This document shows, in pieces, positions 1-5,286 of a DNA stretch of 5,286 nt. Numbering within the stretch: position 1 is the stretch's first letter; each line of letters opens with the position of its first letter. Made by a program: the position numbers and the translations under genes. The notes beneath the pieces are model-generated. The model did not search any database, was not told where the DNA came from, and saw nothing but the letters and a program-made list of their open reading frames with translations. The DNA lies in the NCBI GenBank assembly GCA_030039695.1, contig JASHVB010000605.1, positions 1-5,286 on the forward strand, read 5' to 3'. Source of the DNA: Acetobacteraceae bacterium (GTDB lineage: Bacteria; Pseudomonadota; Alphaproteobacteria; Acetobacterales; Acetobacteraceae).

Positions 1-240
1 TATCGTAAGTTGTCCGACACCGTGTTTCCTTCCGCTGGCTCAAGAGTAGTGCCGTTCACGATATTCGACAGTCAGGTCGAGAAGTCACATCGATCAACTC
101 GACGGCGGCAGTCGAATATGCCGCACCTCAAATCGTTGCACGGGACACCCTCAGCTTGCCAGTATTCACTTTTGCTATTCTCTGCCGCTACGCGAGTCAA
201 TTCTCATGGCTGTGATGATCTCGCAAACGGGGCAAATGGT
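1..240. other. Region with no recognisable gene
   Basis: I see no convincing gene here. An open frame runs on the plus strand from about 10 to 285, but its product is rich in Ser and Arg, has no recognisable motif, and runs through the direct repeats at 243-277. The reverse strand is broken by stops in the frames I read. The composition is less GC-rich than the operon, which fits intergenic or decayed mobile DNA. The stretch could be the edge of an insertion sequence or a gene remnant too degraded to name. Confidence 0.4.
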
Positions 241-242
241 CT

Positions 243-277
243 TTCACTTTTTGAAAGTCGGCCTTCACTTTTTGAAA
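243..277. repeat. Two direct repeats, 14 bases each, 21-base period
   Basis: The 14-base unit TTCACTTTTTGAAA occurs exactly at 243-256 and again at 264-277, separated by 7 bases. Each unit is itself a dyad: the first reads CTTTCA, five bases, TGAAAG (241-257), and the second keeps a four-base core (TTCA/TGAA). A period of 21 bases is two helical turns, so both copies face the same side of the DNA. Such short repeated sites occur as transposase-binding sites inside the ends of IS21-family elements and as paired regulator operators. No transposase gene is visible nearby, so the first reading would imply a remnant end. Confidence 0.75.
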
Positions 278-280
278 TAG

Positions 281-466
281 ACTGATGATTGGCTTGCTGC
301 TATCTACTCGAACCTGGTTGCCGCCTCGGACAGAGTCTTGCAAGGGACAAACGGCACAGGAATTGATAGCACTCCATGTGGGTTCATATCGGCTGTGCCA
401 GCGTTCGACTCTCGGTATGCCTCTTCCGAAGCCAACCAGCTTATCGTTCCTCACCTTAAGACTTGA
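281..466 (+). pseudogene. Short unidentified open frame ending at a terminator; possible C-terminal gene remnant
   Basis: One plus-strand frame is open from the TAG at 278-280 to a TGA at 464-466, about 61 codons. It starts TDDWLAAIYSNL and ends NQLIVPHLKT. It has no ATG or GTG near its beginning, so if it ever was coding it has lost its N-terminus. I do not recognise the sequence. The only support is position: its stop sits directly at the base of a good intrinsic terminator (466-495) in the same orientation, as expected for a gene end. It could equally be a chance open frame. A second frame (285-500) runs through the terminator and is less attractive. Confidence 0.2.
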
Positions 467-495
467 GTGCGCCATCTCCATGGCGCACTTCTTTT
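466..495 (+). terminator. Rho-independent terminator-like hairpin, plus strand
   Basis: A perfect inverted repeat has arms AGTGCGCCAT (466-475) and ATGGCGCACT (480-489) around a four-base loop CTCC. It is followed by the T-rich tail TTCTTTT (489-495). On the minus strand the hairpin is followed by no T-run, so it points to termination of plus-strand transcription. The upstream gene it would serve is not intact in this window; a short open frame stops exactly at its base. Calling it a terminator is an inference from the fold and tail. Confidence 0.6.
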
Positions 496-502
496 GGTGA
501 GT

Positions 503-655
503 TATGGATTTGCTGGTCCGGCGGAACGGCCCGGGCGCGCCCTGCGTCGCCCCACGGGGCTGGCCATTGGCCCGGATAGGTCGCTGTACATATCTGATGA
601 TGTCGGCGGGCAAATCTGGCGAGTGACCTATGTCGGTGGTCGCGGGGCATCTGGG
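503..655 (+). pseudogene. C-terminal remnant of a PQQ-dependent sugar (L-sorbosone-type) dehydrogenase
   Basis: Plus-strand codons from 503 read YGFAGPAERPGRALRRPTG, then LAIGPDRSLYISDD, VGGQIWRVTYVGG. The pattern GFAG, PGRA, RP(T/S)GLA(I/V)GPDG, LY(I/V)SDD, GG.IWRV.Y is the last beta-propeller blade of soluble PQQ glucose/sorbosone dehydrogenases, periplasmic enzymes that oxidise sugars. The blade's usual Gly in PDG is Arg here. A full enzyme has roughly 400 or more residues; only about 46 are visible. Nothing upstream of 503 in this frame resembles the family: it runs into the terminator hairpin at 466-495. The frame stays open to 955 but soon loses resemblance. From about 700 another frame reads EGSPPRRPAAADALPPPAL and stops at 837, which faintly recalls the proline-rich linker to a C-terminal cytochrome c domain, implying a frameshift. 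The family call for the blade is fairly secure; the extent beyond 655 is a guess. Confidence 0.6.
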
Positions 656-902
656 ATTACGCCGAGCGCCCCAACGCCGCCCACGGCACTCCCGGCAGTG
701 TTATGCCCCCCGCCGGTCAGGTCGGTCGCCATGAAGGCAGTCCGCCCCGACGTCCAGCGGCAGCGGACGCTTTGCCTCCGCCCGCTCTGCGCAAGCGACG
801 CGGCGGAAACATCCGCACGTCCTGGGGGCCTCAGTGAAGGCAGGAGGGGAGAACGACCTGTCAGGCCGTCGTCGAAAAATGGGCGACGTTCGTCACTTCA
901 TG
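656..902. other. Intergenic stretch between the dehydrogenase remnant and the ATPase gene
   Basis: No gene is supported here. It lies between two converging units, the plus-strand dehydrogenase remnant and the end of the minus-strand ABC operon. All plus frames look non-native (rich in Arg, Pro and Ser). A possible frameshifted continuation of the dehydrogenase linker ends at the TGA at 835-837. I looked for an intrinsic terminator for the ABC operon just past 903: the only nearby hairpin (870-888, five-base arms) carries its T-run in the loop instead of after the stem, so termination must be Rho-dependent or lie further on. Confidence 0.4.
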
Positions 903-1994
903 TCAGATCGCCGTTTCCGTCAAGGCATCAAAGCAATGGATACGATTGGGGTTGAGTGCGAGCTTCAAGTGATCGTGCGTTGCAGCGATCACGGTGGGTT
1001 CGACAGCGGCGACCATGTTGGTGTGGCCAACCGATACATCGAGGAGGATTGAAGACCCAAGGCGCTCTACCACCTCGACGACCACGTCTAGGTTGAGATC
1101 AGCAGGGTCGGCACCGGTCGCAATACGGAAATCCTCGGGCCGCATGCCAATGATGACCTTTTTATCAGCATAGGCGCCGAGCCGTGGGGTCAGGGCTTGC
1201 GGTAATTTCAGGCGAATTCCGTCGCTGAAAGCCCACACTTCACCATCGTGATGGATGAGCTCCACGTCAAAGAAGTTCATAGCCGGAGATCCAAGAAACC
1301 CTGCAACAAATCGATTTGCCGGGCTATTGTAGAGTTCCATGGGTTCGCCCACCTGCTGGACCACACCATCGCGCATGACAACAACCCGATCGCCGAGCGT
1401 CATCGCCTCCACCTGATCGTGCGTAACGTAAATAGCGGTCGTGCCCAGCTTCTCGTGCAGCTTTTTCAATTCGACCCGCATCTGTACCCGCAACTTTGCA
1501 TCCAGGTTCGACAGCGGTTCGTCGAACAGGAATACGCGTGGATGCCGCACAATCGCGCGGCCTAGAGCGACCCGCTGGCGTTGTCCGCCCGAGAGTTGTC
1601 GAGGTTTGCGAGAGAGATAGGTCTGGATGCCCAGAATTTCCGCCGCCTCTTGCACACGAACCGCAATCTTGTCGCGTTCGAACTTCCGCATCTTAAGGCC
1701 GAACGCCATGTTGTCGAAGACGGTCATGTGGGGGTAGAGGGCGTAGTTCTGGAACACCATCGCAATATCGCGGTCCATAGGTGGCAAGTCATTGACGACG
1801 GTATTATCGATGAGGATCTGACCAGAACTGATGCTTTCCAGGCCTGCCACCATGCGCAACGTCGTCGTCTTGCCGCAGCCGCTCGGACCAACCAGTACGA
1901 TGAATTCACGATCGCGGATGTCAAGCGACACGTCCTTGACAGCGTGAAAGGTATCAAACCTCTTGTTGAGGTCGCGGATGATGACCTGGGCCAC
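903..1994 (-). CDS. Sugar ABC transporter ATP-binding protein (MalK/UgpC type)
   Basis: This cytoplasmic ATPase powers the importer encoded upstream; it should act as a homodimer docked on the EAA loops of both permeases. The 363-residue length is normal for the MalK/UgpC/MsmK group. Visible motifs are Walker A GPSGCGKT (36-43), Q-loop Gln82 in FQNYALYPH, signature LSGGQ (134-138), Walker B VFLFDEP (154-160, catalytic Glu159), D-loop SNLD (162-165) and switch His192 in VTHDQ. After about residue 235 follows the C-terminal regulatory OB-fold (TOBE) region, with the characteristic GMRPED at 283-288. All catalytic residues are present. The start is GTG at 1994, four bases after the stop of the second permease. 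AAGGA (2002-2006), placed seven bases before the GTG inside the final codons of that permease, is a good ribosome binding site and implies translational coupling. A MalK-like ATPase may serve several sugar importers, so it gives no substrate clue. The symbol is left blank because malK and ugpC cannot be told apart here. Confidence 0.96.
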   Translation of the reverse strand: MAQVIIRDLNKRFDTFHAVKDVSLDIRDREFIVLVGPSGCGKTTTLRMVAGLESISSGQILIDNTVVNDLPPMDRDIAMVFQNYALYPHMTVFDNMAFGLKMRKFERDKIAVRVQEAAEILGIQTYLSRKPRQLSGGQRQRVALGRAIVRHPRVFLFDEPLSNLDAKLRVQMRVELKKLHEKLGTTAIYVTHDQVEAMTLGDRVVVMRDGVVQQVGEPMELYNSPANRFVAGFLGSPAMNFFDVELIHHDGEVWAFSDGIRLKLPQALTPRLGAYADKKVIIGMRPEDFRIATGADPADLNLDVVVEVVERLGSSILLDVSVGHTNMVAAVEPTVIAATHDHLKLALNPNRIHCFDALTETAI

Positions 1995-1998
1995 TGTC

Positions 1999-2850
1999 TT
2001 ATCCTTTCACCGAGCCGGTGATGCCCGAGACGTAATGCTCCACAAAGAACGAGTAGACGACGGCCACCGGCACCGAGCCTAGCAGAGCGCCGGCCATCAA
2101 TTGGCCCCAGTAGAATACATCGCCACGCACCAGGTCCGATGTAACACCGACAGAGACGGTCTTCTCCGTGGGTGAGGAAAGAAATACAAGAGCATAAATG
2201 AATTCGTTCCAAGAGAGCGTGAAGGCGAAGATCCCGGCCGACAGGATGCCCGGCAAAGCGACCGGGAACACGATGTATAGCATCGCCTTCCATCGCGTTG
2301 CCCCATCAATACGGGCGCATTCCTCGAGCTCCTTGGGTATCGATTTGAAATACCCCATCAACAACCAGGTGCAGAAAGGCACCAGGAAGGTCGGGTATGT
2401 CAGGATCAACGCCCACGGCGTGTCACCGATATGGAAGTTACGGATGATATCCGATAACGGAATGAACAGCAGGGTCTGTGGCACCAGGTACGTGATGAAG
2501 ATCCCAGTCCCGATGCTGCCAGCGAACGGGAACCGCAGCCGCGACAACGCATATCCAGCCAGCAACCCGCAGAACAGCGAGATCGCCGTCGCGGCGATCG
2601 AGATAATCATCGTGTTCAGCATCCAGGTTGAGAACAGCGTCTGCGTCAACAGGTCACGGACGTGCTCGAGCGTCGGGTGCAATGTCCAGAACGGCCTATA
2701 AAGCGACGAGCTCCACGGCTTGTACAGTTCTCTGTCAGGACGGATCGCCGTCACCAGCATCCAGTAGAATGGAAACAGGAGGAAGATGACGAACCCGGTC
2801 AGCGGCACGTGGAAGAAGACCAGGCGCCGCCATCGTGCACCTTCGATCAT
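1999..2850 (-). CDS. Sugar ABC transporter permease, MalG type
   Basis: Inner-membrane permease (283 residues) of the CUT1 family, the MalG-like half of the heterodimeric channel. About six hydrophobic segments can be seen, near residues 11-35, 77-101, 113-135, 145-168, 192-215 and 247-270. The cytoplasmic EAA loop, EECARIDGA and onward (176-200), ends in the usual Pro and contacts the ATPase. The C-terminus VSGITGSVKG matches the conserved MalG tail, which in MalG reaches toward the binding-protein pocket. The ATG at 2850 is the only sensible start: the frame has a TGA a few codons upstream, and the next Met (residue 31) lies inside the first membrane segment. No Shine-Dalgarno sits at normal distance from 2850; the nearest, GGGAG at 2875-2879, is 24 bases away and instead fits a five-codon minigene that overlaps this start. 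It lies 31 bases after the first permease and four before the ATPase gene. Confidence 0.95.
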   Translation of the reverse strand: MIEGARWRRLVFFHVPLTGFVIFLLFPFYWMLVTAIRPDRELYKPWSSSLYRPFWTLHPTLEHVRDLLTQTLFSTWMLNTMIISIAATAISLFCGLLAGYALSRLRFPFAGSIGTGIFITYLVPQTLLFIPLSDIIRNFHIGDTPWALILTYPTFLVPFCTWLLMGYFKSIPKELEECARIDGATRWKAMLYIVFPVALPGILSAGIFAFTLSWNEFIYALVFLSSPTEKTVSVGVTSDLVRGDVFYWGQLMAGALLGSVPVAVVYSFFVEHYVSGITGSVKG

Positions 2851-2864
2851 TGATGTACCATCAT
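2847..2864 (-). other. Possible five-codon minigene (MMVHQ) overlapping the MalG-type start
   Basis: Between the two permease genes the minus strand reads ATG ATG GTA CAT CAA TGA. Its TGA overlaps the ATG of the second permease in the classic ATGA arrangement. A ribosome binding site, AAGGGAG (2875-2881), lies about 10 bases before the minigene ATG but 24 bases from the permease ATG. The layout suggests that ribosomes load at the minigene, stop, and reinitiate on the permease. The alternative is that the permease is simply translated from a weak site or by ribosomes coming from the first permease. Sequence layout is seen directly; translation is inferred. Confidence 0.3.
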
Positions 2865-2881
2865 GGCTGGGTCACTCCCTT

Positions 2882-3838
2882 CTAGGCCGTCTCCACCTTT
2901 CGGATATAAACGAGCTGCACAATCACAACGATCAGCAGGATCGGGAAAATCGCAAGCGAGATCGCTGCACCTTGGCTCAACAATCCGGTGCCGATGCCGA
3001 TCTGATAGGCATAGGTTGCAAACAGCTGGGTCGTGTTGGCCGGCCCACCGCCTGTCAGAACGTATACGATCTGGAAATCGGCGAAGGTCTGAATGACGGA
3101 AAACAGCATGATCACCATCGTCACTGGCAGCAAAAGTGGCCAGGTGACATGGCGAAAGCGCTGCCAGGCGCGGGCGCCGTCGATGGCCGCCGCCTCGTGC
3201 AATTCGGGGCTGATGGTCTGCAGTCCAGCCAGCAGGCTGATGGCAAAGAACGGTACGCCCCGCCATACATTGACAATGATCACCGATGTCATCGCCAGCC
3301 ATGGAACGCCGAGCCAATTGATCCGGTCGCCAACCGTTATCAAATGAAGGTGCAGCAGCACGTAATTAATCACGCTGAAAGTCGGATCAAACATCCATTT
3401 CCAGGCGAACGTGGACAGCACCGTAGGGATGATGAACGGCAGCAAGATAGCTGCACGCATGAGCGCCTTGCCGCGGAAATTGCGGTTCAGCAGCAGCGCA
3501 AGCCACAGCCCCAGGGCCAGCTTCACGGTGGTTGCCACCACAGTGTAGAAGCAGGTGTTCCACACGGCCAAGCGGAAGATGTCGTCACGCCAAAGTGCGA
3601 CGAAGTTCTGAATCCCGACGAAGTGACCGGGAACCCCAACCGTGGTGTTGGTCACGGCCAACTCGATCCCTTTGACGAAGGGATAGGCCGTGAACAGGCC
3701 GAGCAAGACCAGTGTCGGGGTCAGCAAGGCCAGCCCGAGCCAGCGCTCGTCTTCCAACAGTCGCGTAATCACCCCGCGGGGGCGGGCCGGAATGTAGACA
3801 TCGGGGGCGGTAACGGCGGTAGTGGAAACCTGGGACAT
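2882..3838 (-). CDS. Sugar ABC transporter permease, MalF type
   Basis: Inner-membrane permease (318 residues), the MalF/UgpA-like partner of the second permease. After a roughly 30-residue cytoplasmic N-terminus with two Pro-Arg stretches, membrane segments lie near residues 33-55, 93-117, 128-148, 180-206, 234-258 and 290-312. The EAA loop EAAAIDGARAWQRFRHVTWP begins at residue 215, with the invariant Gly at 221. The LTGGGPANTTQ stretch (261-271) after segment five is typical of this half of CUT1 permeases. It lacks the long extra N-terminal segments and periplasmic P2 domain of enteric MalF, as usual for non-enteric members. The ATG at 3838 follows GAGGGA (3847-3852) at eight bases, a good ribosome binding site. 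It is separated from the binding-protein gene by 85 bases that hold a strong hairpin, and from the next permease by 31 bases. Confidence 0.95.
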   Translation of the reverse strand: MSQVSTTAVTAPDVYIPARPRGVITRLLEDERWLGLALLTPTLVLLGLFTAYPFVKGIELAVTNTTVGVPGHFVGIQNFVALWRDDIFRLAVWNTCFYTVVATTVKLALGLWLALLLNRNFRGKALMRAAILLPFIIPTVLSTFAWKWMFDPTFSVINYVLLHLHLITVGDRINWLGVPWLAMTSVIIVNVWRGVPFFAISLLAGLQTISPELHEAAAIDGARAWQRFRHVTWPLLLPVTMVIMLFSVIQTFADFQIVYVLTGGGPANTTQLFATYAYQIGIGTGLLSQGAAISLAIFPILLIVVIVQLVYIRKVETA

Positions 3839-3846
3839 CCCGGCGT

Positions 3847-3852
3847 TCCCTC
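3847..3852 (-). promoter_or_regulatory. Ribosome binding site of the MalF-type permease
   Basis: GAGGGA on the minus strand, eight bases before the ATG at 3838. It supports that start and independent loading of ribosomes on the permease message, downstream of the intercistronic hairpin. Confidence 0.6.
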
Positions 3853-3873
3853 AGTCGGACCCACGGCGCTCAC

Positions 3874-3903
3874 GTCGCGTCCGCGGCGATCCGCAGGCGC
3901 GAC
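3874..3903 (-). promoter_or_regulatory. Intercistronic RNA hairpin between binding-protein and permease genes
   Basis: On the minus strand GTCGCG pairs with CGCGAC, one mismatch follows, and six further pairs (one G-T) close on the four-base loop ATCG. The result is a 30-base hairpin of 12 pairs, nearly all GC. It lies 20 bases past the binding-protein stop. No T-run follows, so it is not a standard intrinsic terminator. Hairpins at this position in binding-protein-dependent transporter operons (the malE-malF gap is the known case) protect the 3' end of the binding-protein message and let it accumulate above the permease message. That role here is inferred from position and fold. Confidence 0.55.
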
Positions 3904-3923
3904 AGTGAACGAGCGGTAGCGCA

Positions 3924-5240
3924 TCAGGTACCATAGGACGACTTCAACTCGCCAGTGGCCCAGTTGACCGCATCTTCCGCCTTCATGCCCTGGACAGCCT
4001 TGGTGTACATGTCGATGATGATGTACTTGGTCTGGACCTCGGCTGCGGCTCGATCCGGCGGCCCCGCATAACCGGTAAGTCGACCCTGGTCTGGAACATT
4101 TTTAAACGGTGCCAGGACGGGATCGGCAGCCCATACCTTGTCCGCCTCCCAGTATTTCGTGGCCCCGTCAGTGTATCCCTGCTGTGAGGTGAACCATTGC
4201 TCGAAAATTGGCTTCGAGTGGATCCATGTCAGGAATTTCTTGGCTGCATCCTGATTCTTTGAATAGGCCATGACCATATCGGTGAACGGGCCTGGCAAGT
4301 TGAACTGGCCGCCGGATCCCTTGGGTAGCGGGGCATGCCGGATATCTTTGTACATCGGCGTGCCATTCTCGGTCTGGTAGGTGTCCGGCTTGCGCTTCGC
4401 CTCGATGTAGATCGAGGCGCCATTGTTGGTGCAGCAGATCGTGCCGGCCAGGAAGGCGCGGTTGTTGCTTGAATCGTCCCAAGCCAGGCCGCCCGGATCA
4501 CACGCCTCATTCCAGAACGGCACCGCGGCCTTAACGGACTCGAGGGTCTCCTTGCTATTCAGCGCAACCGTCTTGCCGTCAGCTTCGACCTCCTTGCCGC
4601 CGAACGACCACAGCCAGGGGTACCAGAACCCCGGCGGATCGCCGAATGAGTGACTGAGTGCTTGACCGACTGGCGTTCCCTTCGCCTTCAGCTTCTTGCC
4701 CGCGTCCTGCAATTTGTCCCAGGTATCCGGAAATGTGGTATAGCCGATCTCGTCGAACCACGACTTACGATAGGCGACGAGACCACCACCAATGGCCCAC
4801 GGTACGCCGATCCACTTGTCCCCGACCGTGGCAACCTGCTTCGAGATAGGGTAATAGCCACCCTGTTCCTGGCCTATTTTCTCCGCCACGTCGGTCACGT
4901 CGGCGAGGCTTGTGGTGTAAAGCTGCGGCCAATTATTGAGGCCCATGATGATGTCAGGCCCGTTGCCGGACTGGATCGCCGACGTGACACGTGCCTGGAT
5001 GTCGTTCGCGTTGATGGTTTCGAGATGCAGGTCTATCCCAAGCGCCTTCTGGCACTCTTTGGTGATCTGATCCCTGAGCAAGACGTCGGAAGCGGGCACG
5101 AAGTCCGACCAGCGGACCCAGTGCAACGATGTCTGCTGAGCGAAGGCAGGTGCGCGCCCGGTCGCCAGGATCGCGCCGATCCCTGTCGCCGCCCCTGCTC
5201 CTGACAATTGCAGGAAAGCACGTCGACGAACGCGATGCAT
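3924..5240 (-). CDS. Family 1 extracellular solute-binding protein of a sugar ABC importer, Tat-exported
   Basis: Periplasmic receptor of the importer, MalE/UgpB-like in size and style. The leader MHRVRRRAFLQLSGAG has a twin-arginine motif (RRRAFLQ), a weakly hydrophobic Ala/Gly-rich core and a likely signal peptidase site at AFA|QQ after residue 34, so export should be by Tat as a folded protein. The mature part has the usual family features: an N-terminal WVRWSDF strand, SGNGPDIIMG (residues 91-100), WIGVPWAIGGGLVAYRK, an aromatic WYPWLWSFGG hinge segment, and an FTDMVMAYSKN..AAKKFLTWI stretch typical of these receptors. No lipobox is seen. Start choice: two in-frame ATGs exist, 5246 and 5240. 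GGGAGGA (5247-5253) abuts the first with no spacing but lies six bases from the second, so I take 5240 (438 residues). The mature protein has four Cys, two of them adjacent (269-270). The ligand, probably a sugar, polyol or glycoside, cannot be assigned. It is first in the operon, as usual. Confidence 0.94.
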   Translation of the reverse strand: MHRVRRRAFLQLSGAGAATGIGAILATGRAPAFAQQTSLHWVRWSDFVPASDVLLRDQITKECQKALGIDLHLETINANDIQARVTSAIQSGNGPDIIMGLNNWPQLYTTSLADVTDVAEKIGQEQGGYYPISKQVATVGDKWIGVPWAIGGGLVAYRKSWFDEIGYTTFPDTWDKLQDAGKKLKAKGTPVGQALSHSFGDPPGFWYPWLWSFGGKEVEADGKTVALNSKETLESVKAAVPFWNEACDPGGLAWDDSSNNRAFLAGTICCTNNGASIYIEAKRKPDTYQTENGTPMYKDIRHAPLPKGSGGQFNLPGPFTDMVMAYSKNQDAAKKFLTWIHSKPIFEQWFTSQQGYTDGATKYWEADKVWAADPVLAPFKNVPDQGRLTGYAGPPDRAAAEVQTKYIIIDMYTKAVQGMKAEDAVNWATGELKSSYGT

Positions 5241-5246
5241 GAGCAT

Positions 5247-5253
5247 TCCTCCC
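5247..5253 (-). promoter_or_regulatory. Strong ribosome binding site that decides the binding-protein start
   Basis: The minus strand reads GGGAGGA directly before ATGCTCATG. Spacing is zero to the ATG at 5246 and six to the ATG at 5240. Normal spacing favours the second ATG, which shortens the protein by two residues without affecting the Tat motif. Confidence 0.7.
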
Positions 5254-5273
5254 GTTTTTGATGCTCTTTATCT

Positions 5274-5286
5274 GTTTCGTGGAAAC
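5274..5286. promoter_or_regulatory. Dyad in the operon leader, possible operator (cut by window edge)
   Basis: GTTTC (5274-5278) and GAAAC (5282-5286) form a perfect inverted repeat around three bases, 20 bases upstream of the ribosome binding site of the first operon gene. Sugar-uptake operons are commonly controlled by repressors that bind such short dyads (LacI, IclR or GntR families). The window ends exactly at the second arm, so the full site and the promoter cannot be judged, and a five-base arm can arise by chance. Confidence 0.25.

Noticed and set aside
197..613. Minus-strand open frame of 138 codons across the first 600 bases
   Set aside because: It runs through the direct repeats (giving the repetitive FQKVKADFQKVK string), the terminator hairpin and the reverse of the dehydrogenase remnant, so it is a chance frame.
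870..888. Hairpin just after the ATPase stop as the operon terminator
   Set aside because: The arms are only five bases, the loop is nine, and the T-run on the minus strand lies in the loop instead of after the stem.
467..955. The whole plus-strand open frame as an intact 162-residue gene
   Set aside because: Its GTG start lies inside the terminator stem, only residues from 503-640 resemble a known family, and its end overlaps the 3' end of the ATPase gene on the other strand. A remnant is the better reading.
1581..2021. Plus-strand open frame opposite the ATPase gene
   Set aside because: Shadow of the ATPase gene, whose Walker A, signature and Walker B motifs fix the coding strand and frame.
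2786..3919. Long plus-strand open frame (377 codons) opposite the first permease
   Set aside because: It is antisense to a clear MalF-type permease with an EAA motif and six membrane segments. Its own product is a hydrophilic His/Gln/Arg-rich string with no motif, as expected for the mirror frame of a GC-rich membrane gene.
4650..5204. Plus-strand open frame (184 codons) opposite the binding-protein gene
   Set aside because: Antisense to the well-supported Tat-exported receptor; no recognisable motif and no good ribosome binding site context.

Overview
The window is dominated by one complete four-gene operon on the minus strand that encodes a carbohydrate-type (CUT1) ABC importer. Read in its own direction it runs from about 5246 down to 903: a Tat-exported family 1 solute-binding protein, a MalF-type permease, a MalG-type permease and a MalK/UgpC-type ATPase. 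The gaps are about 85, 31 and 4 bases, so the genes are almost certainly co-transcribed. Moderate to high GC, a twin-arginine leader on the binding protein and this gene order suggest a proteobacterium, most likely an alphaproteobacterium (Rhizobiales or a relative). That assignment is an inference from style, not from a marker gene.

The importer should work as follows. The binding protein captures a sugar, polyol or related solute in the periplasm and delivers it to the heterodimeric permease. Two copies of the ATPase dock on the EAA loops of the permeases and drive uptake. The substrate cannot be read from the sequence. No catabolic enzyme or regulator gene lies in the window; the operon's upstream control region begins in the last 40 bases and is cut off.

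The first 900 bases hold no intact gene that I recognise and look like a patchwork of remnants. They include a pair of 14-base direct repeats spaced 21 bases apart (243-277), a short open frame that ends at a good plus-strand intrinsic terminator (464-495), and directly after it the C-terminal blade of a PQQ-dependent sugar (sorbosone-type) dehydrogenase (about 503-640) without its start or body. The remnant faces the operon tail to tail.

I see no CRISPR array, tRNA, rRNA or clear new system. The points most worth a second look are the dehydrogenase remnant and its junction, the 21-base-spaced repeats, a five-codon minigene that overlaps the start of the second permease, and a strong hairpin between the binding-protein and first permease genes.
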